DNA from: Enterobacter asburiae
Lineage (GTDB): Bacteria > Pseudomonadota > Gammaproteobacteria > Enterobacterales > Enterobacteriaceae
Length of the DNA: 64,000 nucleotides
Reading direction: 5' to 3'
Assembly (NCBI GenBank): GCA_011754535.1
Contig: JAAQVN010000001.1
Coordinates: 3,410,001 to 3,474,000, forward strand
Made by a program: the position numbers and the translations under genes. Position 1 is the stretch's first letter; each line of letters begins with the position of its first letter. Shown one piece after another: positions 21,257 to 30,003 of the stretch. Below the pieces are notes generated by a model, which had not been told where the DNA came from, did not search any database, and saw nothing but the letters and a program-made list of their open reading frames with translations.

Positions 21257-21541
21257 TTAACGCAGGCCTAACTGGAAAATCAGCGTTTCAGCTTCGCAGG
21301 CAAACACAAAGTCGATATCCAGCTTCACGCCGCCTTCCACTTCAGTGAAGGTAGATTTGATTTCACACGGATCGGACTCCACATCACGCGCGCGCTTGCT
21401 TAGCGCGGCCAGCGTTTCTTCGGCTTCGGCGCGGTTGGTGAACACACGGCTGTAAGACGCGGTGCAATCGGAGTTGTCCATGATGGTGCCAACATCCATA
21501 CAGCAGCAAACCGGGGTTTCATCAGCACTGCATTTACTCAT
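21257..21541 (-). CDS. yfcZ: YfcZ/YiiS family protein, function unknown
   Basis: This 94-residue protein belongs to the DUF406 (YfcZ/YiiS) family and has the family length. It has four cysteines in its first 16 residues (SADETPVCCCMD context), hinting at metal or redox chemistry that has not been shown. No membrane segment or signal peptide is seen. It lies between fadI and fadL as in E. coli. Its function is unknown. Confidence 0.92.
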   Translation of the reverse strand: MSKCSADETPVCCCMDVGTIMDNSDCTASYSRVFTNRAEAEETLAALSKRARDVESDPCEIKSTFTEVEGGVKLDIDFVFACEAETLIFQLGLR

Positions 21542-21787
21542 AGCTCAATTTCCTCTGTATTCGCGCAGCGCGCGAGATAAACACGATGCTGATATTTTAC
21601 GCCCCAGCGCTGGCTCTCTCCAGCCGTTAATGGCGCAAAATCGGATAAGTGACCGATATCACACTAAAAAATGATCTAAAACAAAAACCACCCTTTTGGG
21701 TGAGCCGCGATGGTCACAATTTTGCCAACCAGATCTCGTTTCAAGAAACATGTTTGAAAATATTAATAAACAAACTTGCAACATTCC

Positions 21788-21826
21788 GGCTGGTCGGACC
21801 TATACTCTGGCCACTGGTCTGATTTG
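21788..21826 (+). promoter_or_regulatory. fadL promoter with two FadR operators
   Basis: GGCTGGTCGGACCTATA (21788-21804) and CCACTGGTCTGATTTGT (21810-21826) match FadR sites and flank the -10 box TATACT (21801-21806). A TTGCAA at 21776 is a rough -35. The arrangement is the same as known for E. coli fadL. Confidence 0.8.
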
Positions 21827-21913
21827 TCTGTCATACCTCAGACCCTACACTTCGCGCTCCTGTTACGGTATGTAACAATTATTGAATAAAAATAACTCAA
21901 TGAGGTTATGGTC

Positions 21914-23194
21914 ATGAGCCAGAAAACCCTGTTCAACAAGACTGCGCTGGCAGTCGCAGTGGCAATCGTCTCTACTTCCGCCTGGTCAGCGGGCTTTCAG
22001 CTAAACGAATTTTCTTCCTCTGGCCTTGGCCGTGCGTATTCAGGGGAAGGTGCAATCGCTGATGATGCTGGTAACGCAAGCCGTAACCCTGCATTAATCA
22101 TGATGTTCGATCGCCCGACCTTCTCTGCTGGTGCGGTGTATATCGATCCTGATGTCAACATTTCCGGCACGTCACCTTCTGGTGCGAGCCTGAAAGCAGA
22201 TAACATTGCGCCAACGGCGTGGGTCCCTAACCTGCACTTCGTTGCACCAATCAATGAACAATTTGGCTGGGGCGCATCCGTCACGTCTAACTATGGCCTT
22301 GCTACCGAGTTCAACAACAACTACCCGGCAGGCGAATACGGCGGTAAAACAGACCTGACAACGCTGAACCTGAACCTGAGCGGTGCTTATCGTCTGAACG
22401 ACAGCTGGAGCTTCGGTTTGGGCTTTGATGCCGTCTACGCCGATGCAAAAATTGAGCGTTACTCCGGAGAACAGACGGCTCGCCTGCCGAAAAACAGCAA
22501 CAAAATTGCCAGCCTGAAAGGCGATGAGTGGGGCTATGGCTGGAACGCCGGTATTCTGTACGAGCTGGACAAAAACAACCGTTGGGGCCTGACCTATCGT
22601 TCCGAAGTGAAAATTGACTTCGACGGCGATTACAAGAGCGGCATCCTGGCGCCAGTCAACAGCCTGGTTCCTGGCGCGGGTACCACCATCCCGTGGGGGA
22701 CTTCCGGTCAAACTGTCCCTGGTTCACTGTCACTGCATCTGCCAGAAATGTGGGAAGTCTCCGGTTACAACCGCGTTGCGCCGCAGTGGGCTATTCACTA
22801 TAGCCTGGCCTATACCAGCTGGAGCCAGTTCCAGGAGCTGAAAGCGACCGGCACCAACGGTCAAACGCTGTTCTATAAGGACGAGAGTTTCCACGACGCC
22901 TATCGTATTGCGTTGGGTACCACCTATTATATGGATGACAACTGGACGTTCCGTACCGGTATCGCATTCGATGATAGCCCGGTACCGGCTGATAAGCGCT
23001 CCATCTCCATTCCGGATCAGGACCGCTTCTGGGTGAGTGCTGGCGCAACCTACGCGTTCAACGAAAATGCTTCTGTCGATGCGGGCGTGTCTTATATGCA
23101 TGGTCAGAAAGTGACCTTCAAGGAAGGTCCGTACGAATTTACCTCTGAAGGTAAAGCCTGGCTGTTCGGTACTAACTTCAACTACGCGTTCTAA
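21914..23194 (+). CDS. fadL: Long-chain fatty acid outer membrane transporter FadL
   Basis: FadL is the beta-barrel that moves long-chain fatty acids across the outer membrane. I chose ATG 21914 ([10 protein letters not shown]) because the TGAGG ribosome site is too close to ATG 21908. A signal peptide ends at about residue 25 (STSAWSA), exposing the mature N-terminus [18 protein letters not shown], which forms the plug and hatch. The product has 426 residues against 446 in E. coli; the missing residues map to an extracellular loop near residue 180-200 ([20 protein letters not shown]). The C-terminus ends in FNYAF, the BamA-type terminal aromatic. Confidence 0.97.
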   Translation: MSQKTLFNKTALAVAVAIVSTSAWSAGFQLNEFSSSGLGRAYSGEGAIADDAGNASRNPALIMMFDRPTFSAGAVYIDPDVNISGTSPSGASLKADNIAPTAWVPNLHFVAPINEQFGWGASVTSNYGLATEFNNNYPAGEYGGKTDLTTLNLNLSGAYRLNDSWSFGLGFDAVYADAKIERYSGEQTARLPKNSNKIASLKGDEWGYGWNAGILYELDKNNRWGLTYRSEVKIDFDGDYKSGILAPVNSLVPGAGTTIPWGTSGQTVPGSLSLHLPEMWEVSGYNRVAPQWAIHYSLAYTSWSQFQELKATGTNGQTLFYKDESFHDAYRIALGTTYYMDDNWTFRTGIAFDDSPVPADKRSISIPDQDRFWVSAGATYAFNENASVDAGVSYMHGQKVTFKEGPYEFTSEGKAWLFGTNFNYAF

Positions 23195-23207
23195 TCGCGC
23201 AGGGATC

Positions 23208-23236
23208 AAAAAAGGTGAGCGTTGCTCACCTTTTTT
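23208..23236. terminator. Bidirectional terminator between fadL and mlaA
   Basis: AAAAAAGGTGAGC and GCTCACCTTTTTT form a strong stem around a 3-base loop, with A/T runs on both sides, between convergent genes. Confidence 0.9.
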
Positions 23237-23238
23237 AT

Positions 23239-23991
23239 TTATTCCGAATCAATATCTTTGAGTTCGTTTTCAATAGCCTTCGCGTTTGGATTATCTTCCG
23301 GCTTCAGCTTGCCGCCATTGGCGATAAAGTCATGATTCTGGAAGTACGCTTCACGCACCATAATGTACGGATCGGAAGACTGGCGCAGCAGGCCGTCTGA
23401 ATCGAGCAGTTGCGCGCGGGTTTCAATCCCCTCCACCGTCCATTTACCAATCGACAGCGGCCAGGTCAGCCACGACAGGACCGGATACAGCGTATCGACC
23501 ATATCGCCGCCATCATCACGCACGGTGAAGCTGCCATAGAACGGCAGATGAACGTAAGGGCCGTAACCGACGCCATAATGCCCCAGCGTACTGCCAAAAC
23601 GGTGCGGCTGTTCACGCTGCAGTTTCGGGTTTGCCATACCTGCGACATCGATAAAACCGCCCATCCCCAGCAGGGAGTTCAGGAAGAAGCGCGTAAAGTG
23701 CACCATCCCCTGATACGGATCGCCCTGCAGGAAATAGTTGACCATCACCGCAGGCTCTTCCAGGTTACTGGTAAAATTGCTTAACCCATTACGCGCGGGC
23801 TGTGGAACGTAATCGCGCCATGCTACTGCCACCGGGCGAACCACATACGGGTCCAGCACGTTGTAGTTGAAGCTATACATAGAACGGTTAAATCCTTCGA
23901 GAGGATCGGAGCGTCCCGTTTGCTCCCCGGAGCTGGCGCAGCCCACGAGCATCGTCGCGCCCAGCGCAAGCGCCGACAGCCGAAGTTTCAT
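23239..23991 (-). CDS. mlaA: Outer membrane lipid asymmetry lipoprotein MlaA (VacJ)
   Basis: MlaA removes mislocalised phospholipids from the outer leaflet of the outer membrane and passes them to MlaC. The start is the ATG at 23989-23991, giving 250 residues with a lipobox LVGC and the lipidated cysteine at residue 18. The VacJ core follows, including NRSMYSFNYNVLDPY, FLNSLLGMGGFIDVA and GHYGVGYGPYVHLPF. The acidic C-terminus (LKDIDSE) resembles that of E. coli. Confidence 0.96.
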   Translation of the reverse strand: MKLRLSALALGATMLVGCASSGEQTGRSDPLEGFNRSMYSFNYNVLDPYVVRPVAVAWRDYVPQPARNGLSNFTSNLEEPAVMVNYFLQGDPYQGMVHFTRFFLNSLLGMGGFIDVAGMANPKLQREQPHRFGSTLGHYGVGYGPYVHLPFYGSFTVRDDGGDMVDTLYPVLSWLTWPLSIGKWTVEGIETRAQLLDSDGLLRQSSDPYIMVREAYFQNHDFIANGGKLKPEDNPNAKAIENELKDIDSE

Positions 23992-24306
23992 AAATATCTC
24001 CCTGTTCAGTATGGCTATCGTTGATTGCCATCCGTAACGGAGCATCTGGCGCTCCGTCTGAAAACGTGCAAGTGATTGTAACAGCACGTTTACCGATGTC
24101 TATGAGTTCAATTACGGGCAGTAATCACCGTGACTCTGATCTCAGCATAGCCTGACTTTTGGAATTCGTTTCGCTGGCAATTTTATAATGTCTTTGAACG
24201 AGATGTATCACCTTTGTTGTCATTCCCGCCAATTTAAGAGCATCCCCACAGGCATCCCGACAAAAGCCGCTACGCTTAAAAGAAAGATCAACCTCCGGGA
24301 GCAGAT

Positions 24307-25236
24307 ATGAAAGACGTGGGCGAAGAAAAAATTGGCGAGAGTAATGAGGAACATGAAATTGAAAGCGAGGAGAAAGCGCGCGGTGAGAAGATAGAAATTG
24401 ATGAAGATCGCCTCCCTTCCCGCGCGATGGCCATCCACGAGCATATCCGCCAGGATGGCGAAAAGGAGATGGAGCGTGACGCGATGGCCCTCTTCTGGTC
24501 AGCCATCGCTGCAGGACTGTCAATGGGCGCCTCGCTGCTCGCGAAAGGGATATTTCATGTGCAGCTGGAGGGCGTACCCGGCGGATTTTTACTGGAGAAC
24601 CTCGGCTATACCTTCGGCTTTATTATCGTCATCATGGCCCGCCAGCAATTATTTACTGAGAACACCGTAACCGCCGTTCTGCCGGTGATGCAAAACCCTA
24701 CCCTCGGTAATTTCGGTTTATTGATGCGGCTCTGGAGCGTGGTTCTGCTGGGAAATATCATCGGCACGGGTATTGCGGCCTGGGCGTTCGAATATATGCC
24801 GATTTTTGATGAACCCACCCGGGACGCGTTTGTGAAGATCGGTATGGATGTCATGAAAAACACGCCGGTCGAAATGTTCTCTAATGCCATCATCTCCGGG
24901 TGGATTATCGCCACGATGGTATGGATGTTTCCTTCAGCCGGCAGCGCTAAAATTGTGGTGATCATACTGATGACCTGGCTGATTGCGCTGGCGGATACCA
25001 CGCATATCGTGGTCGGTACCGTTGAAATACTCTACCTGGTCTTTAACGGCACGCTTCACTGGAGCGATTTTTTCTGGCCGTTCGCCCTTCCGACGCTGGC
25101 AGGGAATATCTGCGGCGGAACGTTTATCTTCGCGCTGTTAAGTCATGCCCAAATACGTAACGACATGTCTAATAAACGCAAAGCAGAACTTAAGGCGCAG
25201 GCAAATAAGGATAAAGCGGCAAAAAAATCAACCTGA
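24307..25236 (+). CDS. yfdC: Formate/nitrite transporter family protein YfdC
   Basis: This 309-residue membrane protein belongs to the FocA/NirC formate-nitrite transporter superfamily and matches E. coli YfdC. The first 60 residues are highly charged (about a third Glu) and cytosolic, followed by six membrane segments from about residue 60. A GGAG ribosome site stands just before ATG 24307. A likely -10 box TATAAT lies at 24184-24189. The C-terminus is Lys- and Ala-rich. The substrate is not established. It lies next to tRNA-Arg argW as in E. coli. Confidence 0.93.
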   Translation: MKDVGEEKIGESNEEHEIESEEKARGEKIEIDEDRLPSRAMAIHEHIRQDGEKEMERDAMALFWSAIAAGLSMGASLLAKGIFHVQLEGVPGGFLLENLGYTFGFIIVIMARQQLFTENTVTAVLPVMQNPTLGNFGLLMRLWSVVLLGNIIGTGIAAWAFEYMPIFDEPTRDAFVKIGMDVMKNTPVEMFSNAIISGWIIATMVWMFPSAGSAKIVVIILMTWLIALADTTHIVVGTVEILYLVFNGTLHWSDFFWPFALPTLAGNICGGTFIFALLSHAQIRNDMSNKRKAELKAQANKDKAAKKST

Positions 25237-25271
25237 ATGGTGACTCTTTGAGCAGTCAGGCGGCAATGCGC

Positions 25272-25300
25272 TTAACGCAAAGTGTAAATAACGGTATACT
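25272..25300 (+). promoter_or_regulatory. argW promoter
   Basis: TTAACG (25272) and TATACT (25295-25300) are spaced 17 bases apart, 12 bases before the tRNA start. Confidence 0.55.
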
Positions 25301-25311
25301 CGTGCCGCCTC

Positions 25312-25386
25312 GTCCCCTTAGTTAAATGGATATAACGAGCCCCTCCTAAGGGCTAGTTGCAGGTTCGATTCCTGCAGGGGACACCA
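25312..25386 (+). tRNA. argW: tRNA-Arg(CCU)
   Basis: A 75-base tRNA with acceptor stem GTCCCCT/AGGGGAC, anticodon CCT in the loop of GCCCCTCCTAAGGGC, T-arm GGTTCGATTCC and an encoded CCA. It matches E. coli argW nearly base for base. It is a well-known integration site for prophages and islands (CPS-53 in K-12). Here an integrase remnant starts 178 bases downstream, so the 3' end of the gene is the presumed attL. Confidence 0.98.
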
Positions 25387-25510
25387 TACACACCTCTCCT
25401 GACATCTATCAAATTCAATAAAACCCTCTTATAATCAGTGAGAAACCCTCTATTCTGGCTATGCGACATCAACTGATGTCTACCCATTTCAACGTGAATC
25501 AATAAACACC

Positions 25511-25560
25511 TGGGGGCCTTAGTGGGTGCTTATCCTGTTCAATGAAAAACGAGGCCCCCA
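25511..25560. repeat. Inverted repeat before the integrase remnant
   Basis: TGGGGGCCT (about 25511-25519) and AGGCCCCCA (25552-25560) are perfect complements around a 32-base loop, between argW and the integrase. No T run follows, so it is not a terminator. It could be an arm site or recombination directionality element of the integrase, but this is a guess. Confidence 0.5.
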
Positions 25561-25563
25561 AAA

Positions 25564-25989
25564 AGGACCTTAAATGCGCGTCAGGTCGAGACTGCAAAGC
25601 CAAGAGACAAAGCCTATAAGCTCGCTGATGGCGGAGGACTCTATCTCATGGTCAATACTAACGGTTCAAAGTACTGGCGCATGAAATATCGATTTGCCGG
25701 GAAAGAGAAAAAGCTCTCATTCGGAACCTACCCGGACATCTCACTTGCGGAAGCTCGCACTAAACGAGATGAGGCAAGAAAGGTATTGGCGAATGATAAG
25801 GATCCCGGAGAGGTCAAAAAAGCCACGCAATTAGCTAAAAAACTCTCGGTTACCAACACATTTGAAGCAATAGCTCTCGAATGGCACAGTGCAAAAGTAT
25901 CTGGTTGGTCAAAGAGTTATGCTGATTACGTCAAGCGAGCTTTTAAAAATAATGTCTTCCCCTATCTAGGCTCTCAGCCAGTGGACTGA
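25564..25989 (+). pseudogene. P4-type tyrosine integrase, start lost and catalytic domain missing
   Basis: The translated frame TLNARQVETAKPRDKAYKLA, then DGGGLYLMV and SFGTYPDISLAEARTKRDEA, is the N-terminal DNA-binding part of a P4/CP4-57-like integrase of the kind that uses tRNA 3' ends. The codon at the expected start (25564-25566) is AGG, one base away from ATG. The first in-frame ATG is at 25648, inside the domain. The frame ends at residue ~141 (YLGSQPVD then stop) where the core-binding and catalytic domains (with Arg, His, Tyr residues) should follow. The break coincides with foreign sequence from about 25985. It is not functional. Confidence 0.85.
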
Positions 25990-26074
25990 CCCCGCCCCCG
26001 AATATGCTCAAGTCATAATCAGGAATAACTGGCTTCAATCTGGCTGGATACTTCTCATCATCTTCTTGGTTCAC
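25990..26074 (-). pseudogene. 5' fragment of an unidentified island gene
   Basis: A GTG start at 26072-26074 is preceded by a strong AGGAGG ribosome site four bases upstream. It opens a frame reading NQEDDEKYPARLKPVIPDYD then LSIFGGG, before running into antisense integrase sequence at about 25985-25995. It follows the repeat protein gene by 11 bases and was probably its downstream operon partner. I do not recognise the family from these 27 or so residues. It is cut by the same breakpoint that removed the integrase catalytic domain. Confidence 0.5.
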
Positions 26075-26085
26075 ATGACCTCCTT

Positions 26086-26860
26086 TTACCCATTTTTCCT
26101 TCTGAAGGACCTCAGCCCCAAAGCCTTCACCCGATGTTTGATAGTAGGGATCGTCCTGTGGGGAAGCCTCTCCCACACACCTGTAACACCGCCTTCAGGA
26201 TATATATCCCTTAATACGCGGTCCTCAACAGGCTGCCAGAGCCGGGCCTCAGTCAGCCCCATTTTTCCGGTTTGGGCAAAAATGGCCTCCCGGGTACGAT
26301 CCGGCAGCGACGCTTTTATTTTATCAATCCCTTTACTGTAGTGCGCCTGCATAAACACTAGTTCCCTTTCCGAGCAAGGTCTGTTTTTCCCTGTTCCAAG
26401 GTCAAATTTGACCACTGCCGCCCTCACCGCACTGACGCTTCTGCCCAGTCTGGTGGCAATTTCTTTTGTTGGCAGATTACCGTATTATTTTTCCAGAAAG
26501 AACTTATCTTCACGGCTCCAGCTACTGCGACTAGTGAGCCCGGCAAGGGGACGCCTGCCGGAAGATAGCCTTGCGTGAACGCCCGGGCAAGAGTGATATG
26601 ACATACTCTATGCCTTCTGCATAGTGGGTCCGGAGCAATACCAGCTCCTCTTCTGACCAGCACGGTGCGACGCCCTGGGACAGACCTAAAAGCTGAACAA
26701 TTCGGGCCACTCCATGGGCAGACCGGCCAAGCCGCTCCCCGATTTCACGGGCAGACAGCTGACCATAGTGTTGTTCCACAAACGTAATTTCGGTGGCCGT
26801 CCGGTGATTACGGTGTCGCTGTGTTTTACCCACCCCGCCAGTTCCTTTTACATCACTCAC
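26086..26860 (-). pseudogene. Repeat protein with Myb/SANT-like helix-turn-helix modules, frameshifted
   Basis: The intact ancestor would be about 255 residues from a GTG start at 26858-26860, which overlaps the stop of the VasL-like gene by eight bases. Modules of about 40 residues repeat. One type is FVEQHYGQLSAREIGERLGR and its later copy FLEK-stop-YGNLPTKEIATRLGR. The other type is WSEEELVLLRTHYAEG, CSERELVFMQAHYSKG and WQPVEDRVLRDIYPEG, each followed by a LPxRT/S motif. A one-base shift near 26535-26560 and an in-frame TAA at 26485-26487 break the gene. The modules resemble SANT/Myb or sigma-region-4-like DNA-binding units, so a regulator is possible. I know no name for the family. Confidence 0.65.
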
Positions 26861-27557
26861 GATGTTTTTCCTGCGCCAGCATATAGACTTGAGCCCGGAG
26901 GTGCTGCTCAGCCTGCTGAATCTGCTGCTGACGCTGCGGAGAGTCTTCAGGGAGCAGCTTCAACTGCCGAAGCTGTTCTTCCACCGGCACGGTCTGCCGG
27001 AAGCTTGTCAGCATGCCAAAGACCTGCGATTTAAGTTCACTGACGGTGATGTATTTTCCCTTCTGACCATCAAGTGCATTCAGTTTATCGGCAAGAGCCT
27101 GAAGCTGCGTCATACCTTCATGCCAGCCGTTCGTTTTATCGACAGGAAGTACTGAGATATTAATCTGCTGCTGCCACTGCTGTACCAGGGTCTTAGCCTG
27201 ATCCGGCCACAATACCTGAACCTGTTCGATGAGTTTTCTGCTGTATGCAATATCCCAGTCAGGAGGCAACTTATCCAATCGGGCAAGCTGATGCTCTGTC
27301 TGTGCGATAAGGTCCTGCGGTAACGAAGTCTGCTGACGCAACATCCCCAGTTGTTCAGACGTGAGAGGTGCAGGGAACGGAGCCAGTGAAGCAGCAAGCT
27401 GAGTCTGTAGAGGGTCTGGACGGTGTAGAAAATGCCAGCTCCACGCTGAGACTATGCTTATCACCAGCATGGTACACGTGCCGGCAGCGAAGGATTTCCA
27501 CTTTTTAACCGGAACAGGCATTGTCGACAGCACTTCCACATTCGACTGCGGTTCCGG
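26853..27557 (-). pseudogene. C-terminal part of a VasL-like type VI secretion protein
   Basis: The frame is open from a TAA at 27558-27560 to the stop at 26853. It begins EPQSNVEVLSTMPVPVKKW, then has one transmembrane helix (TCTMLVISIVSAW), then a helical, Gln-rich periplasmic region (LNALDGQKGKYITVSELKSQ). This matches the C-terminal domain of the VasL (ImpA-related) proteins of enterobacterial T6SS clusters. The cytosolic ImpA-type N-terminal domain is missing: sequence upstream of about 27556 belongs to another gene. A GTG or ATG near 27521-27539 could start a short product of about 228 residues, but it would lack the conserved N-terminal half. Confidence 0.7.
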
Positions 27558-28060
27558 TTACCCTTATAGACCATCCCCTGTATCACTTTGAGCTTCAGAT
27601 CCAGTTCCCGCAGAGCCTGAGGGATCATTCTGGCTCCCATATCCCGCAGGCTCGCAAAACCATCAACCAGCGAATAGAGCTGCCCGTGCCATTTTTCCGG
27701 CAGTGCACGCCCCAGCGTAGAGCCCAGGATCTTGTTCGTCACCGTAATCATCGTATTGCAGAACGCCCCAAATTTATCCAGCAGAATGGCCTGGTGAGAC
27801 TGTACATCCAGTGCTTTCAACCACTTTGGGGCATTACCTTCGCCAACGCGGTTTAAAAACTGAATTATTTCCTTCTGCGTTTCAATGTTTTTTGCCGCTT
27901 TAGCTGTTTTGGCCGTCCCGACAAGCACCAGACGACCTACCCCTTTGATAACGCCGCCAATCACCGGAATCAGTGCAAACAACAACACCACCAGGAAAAC
28001 CCACTCGGTGGTGCTTTCACGTTTTTTGGGTTCATTAATCAAGCCAATCGACACGGCCAC
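27461..28060 (-). pseudogene. T6SS-associated effector-like fragment, broken at both ends
   Basis: The frame reads VAVSIGLINEPKKRESTTEW, a long hydrophobic stretch (about residues 19-47, FLVVLLFALIPVIGGVIKG), then Lys/Ala-rich and helical sequence (LPEKWHGQLYSLVDGFASL) up to QGMVYKG. After about 27556 the frame continues out of phase into the VasL gene, giving a meaningless Arg/Cys-rich tail. Upstream of 28060 the sequence switches to antisense vgrG. Such membrane-helix modules are seen in middle parts of large effectors encoded beside vgrG, but I cannot name this one. Both ends are breakpoints. Confidence 0.5.
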
Positions 28061-29015
28061 CCGGGATAACCATAGTCAGAACATCCTGCGCACCGCCGGC
28101 CAGAACGAACTGCGAATGGAAGACCTGCGCCAAAGCGAGCATATTGCGCTGAAAACGCCGTTTGGAGCCACGGCCCTTAACCAGGGCCATATCGTTGATG
28201 CACAGAACGAGCCGCGGGGCACCGGCTTTGAGCTGCGCACCGATGAGTACGGGGTGATTCGCGTAGCGAAAGGGCTGTTTATCACCGCCGACGGTAAAGT
28301 ACATGGCGAGGGCGATATTCTGGATATGGATGTGGCACTCCATGAGATTGAGGCCGTCCGCGCACAAATCGAGGGACTGGCCAGCGCCACCCGACAGGCG
28401 AAAGCCCTGGAAGCTGATATCGCCAGCCAGCAGGCAATGTTCGCCACACGGCTGAAAACTCTCAATGAGATGCTTCACTTTTCAGCACCCGAGGGGATGG
28501 CTTTTACCAGCGCAGAGCACCTGCAGCTGGCGGCCACTGACAATATTGCCCTGAATGCCGGTGGTGATATCAGTATCGGGACCCAGGGGCATATCACCGG
28601 ACTGGCGGGCGACAGCGTGGGAATGTTTGCTCAACACGGCAAGCTGAGCCTGATTTCGGCACAGGGGCCGGTCCAGTTTCAGGCGCAGAACGGCGTGATG
28701 CATCTGAGCGCGGAGCAGAAACTAACCCTCATCTCTGCCAGCGAGATGCTGCTGGCCGGGAAGAAGCGAATACGTCTGGTGGGTGGCGGGAGTTCCATCC
28801 TCATTGAGCAGGGGCAAATCAAATACGAGACTGCGGGGACGTATACCCGCAAGGCCAGCCGGCTGGATACGGAAGGTGGTGCTTCACAGACTCCAGACGT
28901 GCCGTGGCTGGCTGACCCGCTGAAAGACCGCAATGATGCACTGATGCAGTACCTTTACCATGATGATGCGCCGGTGGTAGGAGCGCCGTTTCCGGATCCA
29001 GACGATCCATCCTGA
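28059..29015 (+). pseudogene. vgrG: vgrG fragment (DUF2345 region), inverted and lacking both ends
   Basis: From about 28059 the plus-strand frame reads DNHSQNILRTAGQNELRMED, then NQGHIVDAQNEPRGTGFELR and LNAGGDISIGTQGHITGLAG, the middle to C-terminal VgrG spike region with DUF2345. The N-terminal gp27/gp5-like domains are missing. At the 3' end the frame reads DDAPVVGAPF, where the usual C-terminal extension would start, then PDPDDPS and a stop supplied by antisense tssK. It is on the plus strand while every other T6SS piece here is on the minus strand, so the segment is inverted relative to its neighbours. The in-frame sequence before 28059 is only antisense to the effector-like fragment. 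Confidence 0.8.
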
Positions 29016-29985
29016 CCGCGACCACTCGTGACGGCAGGCTGGCCTCCAGCAGCTCACTGATGAGGTCAAACAGCGGCGGGAAGGTTTTTTCCGGCGCGCG
29101 GTGGTCATATCCCGGAATGGCATCCAGATCGTGCTCAAGCGAGAAGGTCAGCATACTGCCGGCAAGACGCGCCAGTTCGGCCCAGACCTGCTCAGGATGT
29201 CTGTCAGGGAAGCGCTCATACTCAGAAAGCACCCGTGCATGCGAGTTCAGGGCATTCAGCAACCAGAACAACGACACGTCAGCGACCGCAAAATCGGCCA
29301 TTCTGTCGTTGCTTTCACGACGCATGGACATCAGACGCTGACGACGGGAGCGCAACTGGCGATTCAGCAGCGCAAGACGTTCACACAGATTACGACTTGC
29401 CGAGAAGAGCGCCATCGGCGGGATAAAGTCAGGATCCTGACGCCAGCCCCCCTGCCCGTCCTGTAACAGACGGGCAATGGCGCAGGTATCCCAGGCACCG
29501 TTGTCTTCATGTCCGAAACGGAATGCCAGATTAAACCGGGCCACCGCCATCGACTCTTCTTCCTGACCGAAGCGGTCGGCGATTGTCTCCCAGGCTTCCC
29601 GATAGCGCAGCGGGCGCTCTGCAGGTAGCGTGTCTGTCTGCACATTCACGATCCCGGCCTGCATCACCGGTAACGCCACATACACTGTCACCGGGGCATT
29701 GCCGGCAGAAGCCGGTGCCTCGATTTCACGTGGCTCCGGAGGCAGGTCACTGAATCGGGTATCAATCAGTGTGTCATCCGGTAACCAGAGACGAAGTGAC
29801 TGCGCCTGCACGCGGCCGGAGGCCAGCATCGCGTCATCAAGCTCAACCCGACCAACACCCCAGGGGAAAGCATTTCCGCGGGCGGCAATACCAGCCCGGG
29901 AAAATGCATCCCATTCAGACTGCTGCTGGAACTGCTGAGGGGCCAGAAGTGCCCCTTCATTCCATAACGGACGATGAATTTTCAT
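28819..29985 (-). pseudogene. tssK: Truncated T6SS baseplate protein TssK
   Basis: TssK forms trimers that join the T6SS baseplate to the TssL/TssM membrane complex. The frame starts at ATG 29983-29985 (MKIHRPLWNEGALLAPQQF) with an 18-base gap from tssC, and follows the family closely (RQLRSRRQRLMSMRRES, ADVSLFWLLNALNS) to about residue 332 (MDRLDPE). The full protein is about 445 residues. The last 56 residues of the frame are antisense vgrG. The missing C-terminal domain is the part that binds the membrane complex, so the product should be inactive. Confidence 0.85.
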
Positions 29986-30003
29986 CCCTGATTTCCCCTC
30001 GCC

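Noticed and set aside
25943..26176. Minus-strand frame of 77 codons starting before the strong ribosome site
   Set aside because: Only the part from GTG 26074 has a ribosome site; the last third is antisense integrase.
27885..28058. N-terminal 58 codons of the vgrG frame
   Set aside because: This part is antisense to the effector-like fragment; VgrG resemblance begins only at about 28059.
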